Origin: Rheinheimera sp. EpRS3
GTDB taxonomy: Bacteria; Pseudomonadota; Gammaproteobacteria; Enterobacterales; Alteromonadaceae
Assembly (NCBI RefSeq): GCF_001513785.1
Contig: NZ_LNQS01000008.1
Location: 186,001 to 250,000, forward strand
Direction: 5' to 3'
DNA length: 64,000 nucleotides
Shown here: positions 28,957 through 37,469 of the stretch, one piece after another
Layout: each line of letters begins with the position of its first letter
How positions within the stretch are numbered: position 1 is the first letter of the stretch
Program-made: the position numbers and the translations under genes
Notes under the pieces: generated by a model
What the model was told of the DNA's origin: nothing
The model's database searches: none
Seen by the model: only the letters and a program-made list of their open reading frames with translations

Positions 28957-29570
28957 CAAAAATCTGCCAGAATGTTGTCCAGTGTCTGACGCAACCGCAG
29001 TACCGCCTCTCCGGGAATAAGCAGAATCATGTCACAGTTAAAACTGTAGTCGGTTAACTGATAACGGATATCGACCTGCAGTGCCAGTTGCCATTGCTCC
29101 GCCGTGTAGGCCAGTTTGTCAGCAAAATCCTTATCACGGCTAGATAAAATACGCGGCGCAGCATACGAAAAACTGTTTTCCAGTTGCTCTGCCAGCCCAC
29201 TTAAAAAAGTGGTTGTCAGCACCGAACTGATATCGGTCAGCATTTCAGCCTCAGAAACCGCATCATCGCTGTAACCCAGCAATTGGGCAATCACCCCGAC
29301 ATTCGCCAGCTGATACAACATGATGGTTTCACCACGCAGCCCCTGATCACCAAAAAACCCCAGGCTCACCAGTGTTGCGCTTTGTTGCTGATAACGGCTG
29401 GCAAAATGCTGCGATAACAGCGCAGCCTCTACCAGAGCAATAGCCGGCACCTGCAGATGCACGAAAGTGCCAAGGTAACGTGCCAGCTTGTCACTGGCCT
29501 GCCCCATAGCAACATTAACCAGCTCCTGCAGGCAATCACGCTGCACATCGGTGAAATGCAGTTCTGTCAT
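28956..29570 (-). CDS. CheC-like chemotaxis-type phosphatase
   Basis: A 204-residue CheC/CheX-superfamily protein. The N-terminal helix carries a complete phosphatase signature D-x3-E-x2-N-x22-P (RDCLQELVN through LQVP, residues about 10-37). The second symmetric site keeps the spacing but has Asp and Ser in place of Glu and Asn, so probably only one site is active. Such proteins dephosphorylate CheY-type receivers. The gene sits between a single-domain receiver and a GGDEF protein with 4-bp and 1-bp overlaps, so the receiver next door is the obvious substrate. Confidence 0.85.
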   Translation of the reverse strand: MTELHFTDVQRDCLQELVNVAMGQASDKLARYLGTFVHLQVPAIALVEAALLSQHFASRYQQQSATLVSLGFFGDQGLRGETIMLYQLANVGVIAQLLGYSDDAVSEAEMLTDISSVLTTTFLSGLAEQLENSFSYAAPRILSSRDKDFADKLAYTAEQWQLALQVDIRYQLTDYSFNCDMILLIPGEAVLRLRQTLDNILADF

Positions 29571-29932
29571 ATCAAACCGTACTTGTGCATAACATCAGCA
29601 AGTTTATCGGCGGTGGCAGGCTTTTGTACAAATGCCAGCGCGCCTAGTTCCATTACCCGTTTTTGCATTTCGGGCTGAATATCGGCAGACACCACAATAA
29701 CCAGGCAGTCCATTGCATCAGCCTTGATGGCCTCCAGCACACCAACACCATCAAGCTCTGGCATCGTCAAATCGAGAAATACCAGCCCAACTTCGCGCGA
29801 TCTCAAGATCGTAAGGGCTTCTACCCCGTTACTGGCGGTAATAATGTCGGCATCAAAAGCAGACGGTAGAGATTTTTTCAACTGATTCCGGGCAAGCAGG
29901 GAATCGTCGCAAATAAGTGCAGTTAAAGCCAT
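29567..29932 (-). CDS. single-domain CheY-like response regulator
   Basis: A 121-residue receiver with no output domain. The acidic pair is in ALICDDSL, the phosphoacceptor Asp in VFLDLTMPELDG (about residue 54), the switch Ser in VIVVSAD and the lysine in FVQKPA. It begins an operon whose next two genes, overlapping end to end, encode a CheC-like phosphatase and a diguanylate cyclase. A histidine kinase is transcribed divergently 212 bp away and could be its phosphodonor; this is inference from position only. Confidence 0.93.
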   Translation of the reverse strand: MALTALICDDSLLARNQLKKSLPSAFDADIITASNGVEALTILRSREVGLVFLDLTMPELDGVGVLEAIKADAMDCLVIVVSADIQPEMQKRVMELGALAFVQKPATADKLADVMHKYGLI

Positions 29933-30144
29933 TTACAGCAGCCTGTATTGTTATAATGTGTTTGGCGTAAATAGGTTAAAAAATATATACAGGGTGCCGC
30001 TATAAAGCAATATCTGAGCTATAAATAGCTGACACAAGCTGTAACAACTAACCCTATCCCGCAGCAATGCTATTTTCAAAGCTCAGGTTATTGGTTATGG
30101 TAGCGGTATAATACTAATAATGTTTCGTTACTCAAGGTTAATTC

Positions 30145-31893
30145 ATGCAACATAAAAGCTTATCCCGTAAGCTCCTGACTAAGGTGTTGTCAGTTTATTT
30201 TATCCTGACATTTGTAGTAACACTGGGACAAATTGTTGCGGAGTATTTTAATACTAAGAATCATATCAACGGCGAACTTGAAACCCTGCAGCAAACCTTC
30301 TCTGGTAGCCTTACGCGCGCAATATGGGAGCTGAATACCCAGCAGGCGCTGATTATTGCCGATGGTTTACTGGCTATACCGGCAATAGAAGGCATTATAG
30401 TGCGCGATGACAGCGGTGCAGTAATTACTCAATTGGGCCGTTATATTGATATACAGGAGCGTTTCAGCACCCAACTGGTCAGGGAAGGTGTGCGCCTTAC
30501 CGAGCAGCAATCCGGTATTTTTGGTTATACTTTTCCGCTTATTTTTGAGTTTTCCGGCCGGGCAACCCAGGTAGGCGACGTCACGCTATTCTCAAGCCGG
30601 GCCGTGGTGATCGATAGGATAAAAGTCGGTATTTATTTCCTGATTGGCAATGCCATGCTCAAAACCACTTTCCTTATTATCTTGTTTTTACTGGCATTTC
30701 GCCGGCAGCTCACCGTACCTCTGACAGAGCTGACTCAACAAATTGAAGATTTGGAGCTGGATCAGCTCGACGGTGCCAAAGTCGAAATACAACATGGCGA
30801 CACCTCAGAATTAAGTGTTATGGCCGATGCCTTTAACCGCTTAATTGGCCGAGTACAGGATTACAAACACCAGTTGGAAACCACACAAAAACAGCTGATG
30901 CTGTCAAATGAAAAGCTGGATCAGCAAAACCTGATGTTAGAGCAGGAAGTTGCGCGTAAAACCTCTGGCCTGAGCCAGGCTATGATGGATTTGCAACAAC
31001 AAAAACAAGAACTGGAAGTAAAACAACAAAGCCTGCGTGAAGAAATAGAACGCCGCCGCCACACTGAAGATGCCCTGCGTGGTAAACAAACCGAGCTGGA
31101 AAAAATTGTTGATGACTTAAAACAGGCGCAGGATAGGTTGGTGCAGTCGGAGAAAATGGCCGCACTTGGTGGCCTGGTTGCCGGTATTACGCATGAGGTC
31201 AATACCCCTGTCGGCATTGGTGTTACCGCAACCAGCTTTCTGGCTGAAAAAATTCATGCGCTGGAGCAGGCGTATCATGATAAAACCTTGTCGCCCAAAG
31301 CGCTGGAGCATTTTATTGAAGAAGCCAAGCAAGGCTCTGAACTGCTGCAATCAAACCTGATCCGCGCATCAGAACTGATTGCCAGCTTTAAGCAAATTGC
31401 CGTAGATCAAACCAGCGAAGCCATTCGGACGATAAATCTGGCTGAATATCTGCACGAAGTTATCCGCTCCTTGCAGCCTAACTTTAAAAAGACCCATCAC
31501 CATATTGAAGTAAACTGCCCGGACAACATTATGCTGAATTGCCCGGCGGGTGCTATCTCGCAAATTTTCACCAACTTACTGATGAATTCGTTAATCCATG
31601 GTTTTGAAGATATGGACAGTGGCCTGATCCGTATTACTGTGCTGGACGAAGACGACAACGTAGACATTAAGTACAGCGACGACGGTAGAGGCCTGACCCC
31701 GGAGCAACTGGAAAAACTGTTTCACCCTTTCTTTACCACTAAACGTGATCAGGGTGGCAGTGGCCTGGGCACCCATATCACTTATAATCTGGTACGCCAG
31801 ACGCTGGGGGGAAGTATTCAGGTCAGCAGTGAACCGGGTAAAGGTTTGCACTACCATATCTGCTTTCCAAAAAACCTGAAAATAACAGGCTAA
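30145..31893 (+). CDS. membrane sensor histidine kinase with HAMP and long coiled coil
   Basis: A 582-residue sensor kinase. A first transmembrane helix lies at about residues 14-33, a periplasmic sensory loop follows to about 165, and a second helix (FLIGNAMLKTTFLIILFLLAF) at about 165-188. HAMP comes next. A glutamine-rich coiled coil runs from about 230 to 330 and leads to the phosphoacceptor histidine at about residue 350 (ITHEVNTPVG). The ATPase domain has N, G1 and G2 boxes (NLLMNSLIHGF, DDGRGLTPEQ, GGSGLGTHI). No receiver is fused. It is divergent from the receiver-CheC-GGDEF operon, which may receive its signal. The ligand is unknown. Confidence 0.93.
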   Translation: MQHKSLSRKLLTKVLSVYFILTFVVTLGQIVAEYFNTKNHINGELETLQQTFSGSLTRAIWELNTQQALIIADGLLAIPAIEGIIVRDDSGAVITQLGRYIDIQERFSTQLVREGVRLTEQQSGIFGYTFPLIFEFSGRATQVGDVTLFSSRAVVIDRIKVGIYFLIGNAMLKTTFLIILFLLAFRRQLTVPLTELTQQIEDLELDQLDGAKVEIQHGDTSELSVMADAFNRLIGRVQDYKHQLETTQKQLMLSNEKLDQQNLMLEQEVARKTSGLSQAMMDLQQQKQELEVKQQSLREEIERRRHTEDALRGKQTELEKIVDDLKQAQDRLVQSEKMAALGGLVAGITHEVNTPVGIGVTATSFLAEKIHALEQAYHDKTLSPKALEHFIEEAKQGSELLQSNLIRASELIASFKQIAVDQTSEAIRTINLAEYLHEVIRSLQPNFKKTHHHIEVNCPDNIMLNCPAGAISQIFTNLLMNSLIHGFEDMDSGLIRITVLDEDDNVDIKYSDDGRGLTPEQLEKLFHPFFTTKRDQGGSGLGTHITYNLVRQTLGGSIQVSSEPGKGLHYHICFPKNLKITG

Positions 31894-31937
31894 TCCACGT
31901 TATACTGCCGCTCCGGATTTATTGTTTAGAGTGAATT

Positions 31938-32837
31938 ATGTGGTTTAAGAATGTTCGTGTTTATAAGCTAAGTGCGCCACTCAGTACTGATGTTGCTGAG
32001 TGGGAACAAGCCCTTACTGAATTCAAATTTACCCCGCTAACCGCGCAGGAAGCTGTCAGAACAGGGTTTAGTTTTCCGCTACACCATAGCATTAAACAAT
32101 ACTGCCATCAGTGTGCTCAGTTAGTATTTTTTGCGGTAAAACGGCAGGAAAAAATACTGCCGGCAGCGGTAATTAATGAAGAAATGCAACCTAAGCTCGA
32201 AGCTATGGAACAGGAAAAAGGCCGGCCACTCAGCCGTAAAGAAAAACAAAGCCTGAAAGAAGAGTTACAGCTGAGCTTGTTACCAAGAGCCTTTAGCCGC
32301 TCTTCTTTAACTCAGGGCTACTATGATCCGCAAAATCAGTGGCTGGTGATCAACACCAGCAGTGCCAGCAAAGCAGAAGATGTGCTGGCTTTACTGCGTA
32401 AAGCACTGGGCTCGCTGCCTGCACTACCCTGGCTTGATAACCATAAACTGAATGCCAGTTTACAGCTGTGGCTGCAAAATCAAGCATTGCCGCAAGGGTT
32501 TGTCCAGGGCAGTGATGCTGAACTTAAAGCGCCGGATGAAGAAGGTGCCAAAGTTAAATTCAGTAATCATCTGCTGTCAGCAGATGAAGTACAAAGCCAT
32601 CTTCAGGATAAACTGGTCACCAGCATCAGCCTGGAACAAAGCGAAGGCTTGTCAGTGCAGATAACCGATGACGGTGCAATAAAACGGATTAAATTTCATG
32701 ACTTACTAACCGGCCAGAACGACGAACTGGGCTGGGAAGATCTGACAGCAAGGCTGGATGCCGACCTTATGTTAATGGCTGCTGCGCTGAATAAGGCATT
32801 ATTGAGTATCAGCCAACAACTTGGCACGGCTGAATAA
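31938..32837 (+). CDS. rdgC: recombination-associated protein RdgC
   Basis: A 299-residue RdgC, a ring-forming nucleoid protein that binds double-stranded DNA and limits RecA activity. The start MWFKNVRVYKL and the block EEMQPKLEAMEQEKGRPLSRKEK are diagnostic, as is the LLPRAFSR stretch. The length is that of E. coli RdgC (303). It lies 44 bp after the histidine kinase on the same strand and ends 11 bp from the convergent HDOD gene. A functional link to its neighbours is not evident. Confidence 0.96.
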   Translation: MWFKNVRVYKLSAPLSTDVAEWEQALTEFKFTPLTAQEAVRTGFSFPLHHSIKQYCHQCAQLVFFAVKRQEKILPAAVINEEMQPKLEAMEQEKGRPLSRKEKQSLKEELQLSLLPRAFSRSSLTQGYYDPQNQWLVINTSSASKAEDVLALLRKALGSLPALPWLDNHKLNASLQLWLQNQALPQGFVQGSDAELKAPDEEGAKVKFSNHLLSADEVQSHLQDKLVTSISLEQSEGLSVQITDDGAIKRIKFHDLLTGQNDELGWEDLTARLDADLMLMAAALNKALLSISQQLGTAE

Positions 32838-32848
32838 GCAAACCCCGC

Positions 32849-33691
32849 TTAACTGAAAACAGCACGCACATCCTGGTATACCGCTTGTATATCAGGGTGT
32901 TGCATAAAATCTTGCTGTGGCACCATCTGCATCGTCATGTAATAACGCAATAAACGCTGCTGCAGCTCTTTATCTGCATAGCCATCTCTGGCAATGACAG
33001 CCAAACGGATAAAATCGGTATAGCCTGGCCCTGGTTTGTCTGGCTGTAATTTTTGCCAGTTTGATGCCACTTGCTGAAATGGCTCAGCAAAAGCCCAGGC
33101 ATACATAATCCGAAGACTGACATCAGTAGATAAACTGGTGGCCAGATGCAATAAAAAACGCGGATCGCCGAGTAACGCTTCCTGCCGCTCGGCCTCGGCC
33201 ACTATAGGTAAAGCACCGATGTTATGCACCAATGCCATTAATGTCAGTACGTCTTTATTTAAACCGGTACGCACCTCACGGCTATTGTAGTACGACAAGC
33301 AGGCAACCGCGACACTAGCCACCTGCACACTGCTTTGCCACAATGCATCCAGTTGTTGCTGCACTTGTTTATGTTTAGACACAAACACCTGCTCCAGTGC
33401 CATGGCAATAGCAATATTACGGATCTGGCTAAGCCCAATCCGCGTTACTGCCTGATTCAGCGTAGAAACTTTGATCGAGCGGCCCATAAAGGCACTATTA
33501 GCAACTTTGATCATGCGGGCAGCCAGTGCCGGGTCCTGCGCAATCACATCTGCCATTTCCTGCAGGCTGACATTCGGCTCAGCCGCCCGGCGTCGTACAG
33601 TCAGGGCGACATCTGGTAATGTCGGCAATATCAGCTGGTCTTGCTGTATTTTACGTTCGAGGATCTGAAGCAACTGCTGCTGTGCTGGCAT
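32849..33691 (-). CDS. HDOD-domain signalling protein
   Basis: A 280-residue protein with an HDOD (HD-related output) domain at about residues 20-220, including LPTLPDVALTVRR, VIAQDPALAARMIKVANSA and LNQAVTRIGLSQIRNIA. The metal-binding HD residues are mostly lost, as is normal for HDOD. These proteins usually act as non-enzymatic outputs in signalling networks. It lies 14 bp behind a 48-codon ORF that overlaps the hybrid kinase gene, so kinase, ORF and HDOD form a likely operon. A GGAG site precedes its ATG. Confidence 0.9.
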   Translation of the reverse strand: MPAQQQLLQILERKIQQDQLILPTLPDVALTVRRRAAEPNVSLQEMADVIAQDPALAARMIKVANSAFMGRSIKVSTLNQAVTRIGLSQIRNIAIAMALEQVFVSKHKQVQQQLDALWQSSVQVASVAVACLSYYNSREVRTGLNKDVLTLMALVHNIGALPIVAEAERQEALLGDPRFLLHLATSLSTDVSLRIMYAWAFAEPFQQVASNWQKLQPDKPGPGYTDFIRLAVIARDGYADKELQQRLLRYYMTMQMVPQQDFMQHPDIQAVYQDVRAVFS

Positions 33692-33705
33692 AAAAAGGCT
33701 CCGGA

Positions 33706-33852
33706 TTAGGGTGCATAGGCATAATTAACTGCCCGATCAAGATGTTGTATTACCTGTTCAGTATAGGCGGCGCGGCATACTTTGCACCCTATAAACGCTG
33801 GCAGGTGGTTATTCTGCGCCAACTGCGGGGTAGCTGTAAAATTATCAGACAT
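33706..33852 (-). CDS. 48-residue ORF between hybrid kinase and HDOD genes, unknown
   Basis: An ATG in the last codons of the hybrid kinase gene (8-bp overlap) opens a 48-codon frame that ends 14 bp before the HDOD start. It begins MSDNFTATPQLAQNNHLPAF and contains a CxxC pair (GCKVC) followed by a short amphipathic helix. The tight fit and the overlap favour translation. I do not recognise a family. The CxxC may bind metal or be redox-active, or the ORF may be chance. There is no signal peptide. Confidence 0.5.
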   Translation of the reverse strand: MSDNFTATPQLAQNNHLPAFIGCKVCRAAYTEQVIQHLDRAVNYAYAP

Positions 33853-36505
33853 CAGAAACTGTTTTATCTTCATTATCTGCCTGAATATTAAGCTGTATTT
33901 GTATCAACAACTGCAAGCACTCGTCCTGTTGCTGCGTATTAGCTGCAACTTCAAGCTCACCTGCCAACCGGGTAAGTTGCGGATACCCCATGCTGCCCGC
34001 ACTACCTTTAAGGCTATGTGCTGCAAACGCCAATTCCCGCCACAGAGCTGCATTGAAATACTGCATCAGCTCCTGATATAACTGCGGGAGCTGGGCAGCA
34101 AACTGCCGCTTTAATGCCTGCATCTGCGGGTCTTGCGCCAGTTGTTGCTCCAGGCTATTTACCGCTGATATCGTCTGGTTTGTGTACTTTGCTAACAGCG
34201 CGATCAGCTCTTTATGGTTAACCGGTTTGGCCAGTAAGCTCTGGCAACCGGCACGTTTGTAACGTTCGAGATCTTCGGTCATTACATTTGCCGTCACAGC
34301 AATAACCGGCGTATCAATACCAGCATGGCGTATTAACTGTGTTGCCTCTTCGCCGCCCATTAGCGGCATTTGCATATCCATAAAAATCAGATCAAAATCT
34401 TCCGCCAACGCCCGCTCTACCGCTTTATGGCCGTTATCTACCAATACACAACTGGTATTGGCTTTTTCCAGCATCAACTGCAGCAATAGCTGATTATCGG
34501 GGTTATCTTCTGCTACCAATATATGCAGTTGGTGTACTGCAGTCGTTTCAGTATTGTGCGAAGTGGCCTGGGCTTCTTTTGAGAATGAGTGCACCAGTTC
34601 AGTTAGCTGGCCAGAACAGTCAAATTGCAGTTCAAAGCAACTGCCAATGCCTTTTACACTTTCAACCTGAATATCCCCACGCATTTGCTGCATTAGCTTC
34701 TTTGAAATACACAAACCCAGGCCGGTACCGCCGAAATGGCGGGTAACCGTGGCATCAGCCTGCACAAATGGCTGAAAAATACGCCCCAGCTCTTCCGCCG
34801 ACATACCTATACCGGTGTCTTTTACCTTAATTGACAGCTGTTCTGTAATAGCATCAAAAGACACACTGATAATTATTTTGCCTCGTTGGGTAAACTTGAC
34901 GGCATTGCTGGTCAGGTTTAATAGCACCTGCCTGAACCTTAACACGTCGTTATACAGCATCAGCGGTAAGGGGAATTGTAAATCCAGCTGGCAGGTCAGG
35001 CCTTTGGCTTCGCTCTGGCTGCGGGTTAACTGAAATACATCATCTATCAGTGCTAAACAGTTAAAGTGCTCGTGCAGCAATTCCAGTTTTTCAGCTTCAA
35101 TTTTAGATAAATCCAGAATATCGTTAATCAATCCAAGTAAGTGATCACCGCTTTTTAGTACCCGCTGCAGATAGTTTTGCCGTTTGTCGTTATCAGGCTC
35201 TGTCTGGGCCTGCTCTGAAAAGCCAATAATGGCAGTAAGTGGAGTGCGGATTTCATGGCTCATATTCGCCAGAAATACACTTTTTAGCCGGTTAGCCTGC
35301 TCGGCGGTTTCACGGGCGAGGATCAATTCCTGGTTGGCAGCCGCCAGGTCATCATTGGCGCGGGCTAAATCCTGCGTACGGCGCAGTACTTTGTCTTCCA
35401 GTTGTTGTTTGTAGGCGCGCTCGCGTTCGCGGTATACCCGTAGCTGGCGTACCATAACATTAAAGGCAGCAAACATGTCGCCCAGCTCATCCTGCTTGGT
35501 GACTTCAAGCAGAGTAGACAAATCTCCGCGCCCTACTGCGGTTTTAGCCGCTGTCAGTTGTTTAATCGGTTCAAATACATTGCGGATAAGCAGCCAATAC
35601 ACCAACAAGGGCAGCATAAGGCAAACCAGCAACGTCATCAGCACCAGCACCAGCGACAGCATTTTCTGCTGGCGGTACAGTTCGCTCTCATCCAGGCCAT
35701 ATAACAGCTGAAAAGAGCCAGGCAGGCTTTTACCCAGCAATAGCCGTGTTTGTCCAAGCAATATCACAGGCTTGAACTTATCGGCATCAATACTTTGCTG
35801 AATAGCACGAAAATTAGTCGGTGCAAAAGCACTGCCAATTAATGCCGGCGTATTGGCAAACGTCACGGTGGCGGCTTTGCTGATCAGTAACGTAACGCTG
35901 TTAGGCGTATGTTGATAATTAACAATGTCAGACAACAATTGCGGCCTGACCACAACCACCAGATAGCCCCACAACCGTCGCGATTCGCTAACCGAGCCGA
36001 GATATAGCTTATGGGCAAAAAACAGCTGCAGATCTTTGCTGTCGTTGTCGCGGGCTAAAAAATAGCCTGACTCATCCACCATGGCCTGCAATGAGGAGAA
36101 GTATTCATTACGAAAACGGTTCGGGATGCCCGACACTTCGGCTTTGGCGGGCAACTGTGTTTCATATTCACCGTTCAGGTTAACCAGCTTCAGCGCAACA
36201 ATATGCTGATCAGCCATAACATACTGATTAAACTGCTGCTCTAACGCTGTCAGTGTCGTGCTGTTACGTTGCGCAATATGCTGTTGCAGCAAAGGGCTTT
36301 GTGCCAGCATGGCAAGCCGGGTTTGTTGCAGCAGCAAAAAGTTAGTCAGCTCAGTTTGCTGCCGGAACAAGGTTTGCTCTGCTTTAAAGTAAGCTTCCTG
36401 TTGTAAATGTTGCTTGCTGAACTGGTACGCCAGATAGCCAAAAGCCATTACCGGCAATACCAGCAATGGCAACATATAAGCAACGAGCGTTTCGCGTAAC
36501 CTCAT
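33845..36505 (-). CDS. hybrid sensor histidine kinase with receiver and HPt
   Basis: An 886-residue multidomain kinase. A transmembrane helix lies at about 10-28, a large periplasmic (Cache-like) sensor extends to about 280, and a second helix (MLSLVLVLMTLLVCLMLPLLVYWLLI) is at about 283-310. HAMP, a coiled coil, HisKA (NMSHEIRTPLTAIIGFS) and HATPase with DTGIGMSAEE and GGTGLGLCI follow. A receiver with Asp in LIFMDMQMP and an HPt with FAAHSLKGSAGSMGY complete it. The complete phosphorelay implies a separate output regulator. The downstream 48-residue ORF and HDOD gene are the closest partners. The ligand is unknown. Confidence 0.95.
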   Translation of the reverse strand: MRLRETLVAYMLPLLVLPVMAFGYLAYQFSKQHLQQEAYFKAEQTLFRQQTELTNFLLLQQTRLAMLAQSPLLQQHIAQRNSTTLTALEQQFNQYVMADQHIVALKLVNLNGEYETQLPAKAEVSGIPNRFRNEYFSSLQAMVDESGYFLARDNDSKDLQLFFAHKLYLGSVSESRRLWGYLVVVVRPQLLSDIVNYQHTPNSVTLLISKAATVTFANTPALIGSAFAPTNFRAIQQSIDADKFKPVILLGQTRLLLGKSLPGSFQLLYGLDESELYRQQKMLSLVLVLMTLLVCLMLPLLVYWLLIRNVFEPIKQLTAAKTAVGRGDLSTLLEVTKQDELGDMFAAFNVMVRQLRVYRERERAYKQQLEDKVLRRTQDLARANDDLAAANQELILARETAEQANRLKSVFLANMSHEIRTPLTAIIGFSEQAQTEPDNDKRQNYLQRVLKSGDHLLGLINDILDLSKIEAEKLELLHEHFNCLALIDDVFQLTRSQSEAKGLTCQLDLQFPLPLMLYNDVLRFRQVLLNLTSNAVKFTQRGKIIISVSFDAITEQLSIKVKDTGIGMSAEELGRIFQPFVQADATVTRHFGGTGLGLCISKKLMQQMRGDIQVESVKGIGSCFELQFDCSGQLTELVHSFSKEAQATSHNTETTAVHQLHILVAEDNPDNQLLLQLMLEKANTSCVLVDNGHKAVERALAEDFDLIFMDMQMPLMGGEEATQLIRHAGIDTPVIAVTANVMTEDLERYKRAGCQSLLAKPVNHKELIALLAKYTNQTISAVNSLEQQLAQDPQMQALKRQFAAQLPQLYQELMQYFNAALWRELAFAAHSLKGSAGSMGYPQLTRLAGELEVAANTQQQDECLQLLIQIQLNIQADNEDKTVSDV

Positions 36506-36593
36506 CCTTGTCCTGGCTCACAGACAAAGCCTTACCGGCTTTGCATATTTTTCATCGTTACAGCATAACCAGCATACGACAACGCCACAAGAG

Positions 36594-37463
36594 CTAGTTT
36601 ACATCGGCACTTACGTCGGCATGATACAGGGTTTTAATCCAGCGCTCTTCAGTAATAAAGTTCCAGTGCCAGCTCTGCCATTGCTGCCCCAACCCTTTGC
36701 TTACCGCTTGCTGTTCGGTCATACCAGCGGCTTTATAGCCTTGCACCACGGCCAGCGTGGCTTCCATCATATCCAGTGAGCGTTGCACACCGGCTTTATC
36801 GGTTAACTCGCCATGGCCGGGGATAACTTTAGTCTGCTCGTTCAGCATGCCAATAAGGGTGCGCGTATTATCGATATAGCCTTTAACCGAGCCGCCATTA
36901 CTGACATCAATAAACGGAAAGCGGCCTTCAAATAACAAATCGCCAAAATGTACCGCATTAGCCTGCTCAAACCACACCACAATATCACCATCAGTATGGC
37001 TTGGCGGCATATAATCCAGCCGCACGGTTTGGCCGTTTAAATGTAAAGTGAGTTGGTCACTAAAGGTGGTCTTGGGTAAACCATTACGCGGAAATTTTTC
37101 ATCTTGTGATAAACGGCTAAGCACATTGTTGTGGGCAATAATGTCGATATCTGCTGCCAGCGCACTGTTACCGCCAACATGATCGCCATGTAAATGAGTG
37201 TTGATCAGTGTGGTTAAGGCTTTATTTGCGCTTAGCTGCTGTAACTTCGCTTTTATTTTGTCTGCCAGCTCAGCGTATTGGGTGTCGACCAGCAATATCT
37301 TATCACCGGCGATTAAGGTAGCCATATTGCCACCGGCGCCAGACAGCATATACAGATTATCTGCCAGTTTCGTTTCTTCTACCTGCACGTCTTTAAAGCG
37401 ATCTGCCTGTAGCGGTGCTGCCACAAGCAGCAATACCAGCGTAATGGCGAAGCTAAGTTTCAT
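36594..37463 (-). CDS. periplasmic metallo-beta-lactamase-fold hydrolase
   Basis: A 289-residue MBL-fold enzyme with a Sec signal peptide (MKLSFAITLVLLLVAAPLQA). Zinc ligands are in THLHGDHVGGN (about 90-100), in the PPSHTDGDIVVWF region and in VIPGHGEL, so a binuclear site is likely. The substrate cannot be told; relatives include class B beta-lactamases and many unrelated hydrolases, and the sequence does not allow a resistance claim. It lies 6 bp behind the purine permease gene on the same strand and is probably cotranscribed with it. Confidence 0.88.
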   Translation of the reverse strand: MKLSFAITLVLLLVAAPLQADRFKDVQVEETKLADNLYMLSGAGGNMATLIAGDKILLVDTQYAELADKIKAKLQQLSANKALTTLINTHLHGDHVGGNSALAADIDIIAHNNVLSRLSQDEKFPRNGLPKTTFSDQLTLHLNGQTVRLDYMPPSHTDGDIVVWFEQANAVHFGDLLFEGRFPFIDVSNGGSVKGYIDNTRTLIGMLNEQTKVIPGHGELTDKAGVQRSLDMMEATLAVVQGYKAAGMTEQQAVSKGLGQQWQSWHWNFITEERWIKTLYHADVSADVN

Positions 37464-37469
37464 CAGATT

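Noticed and set aside
36594-37463. MBL-fold enzyme as an antibiotic resistance beta-lactamase
   Set aside because: The zinc motif is shared by many hydrolases, and nothing in sequence or context points to beta-lactams; kept as a general hydrolase.
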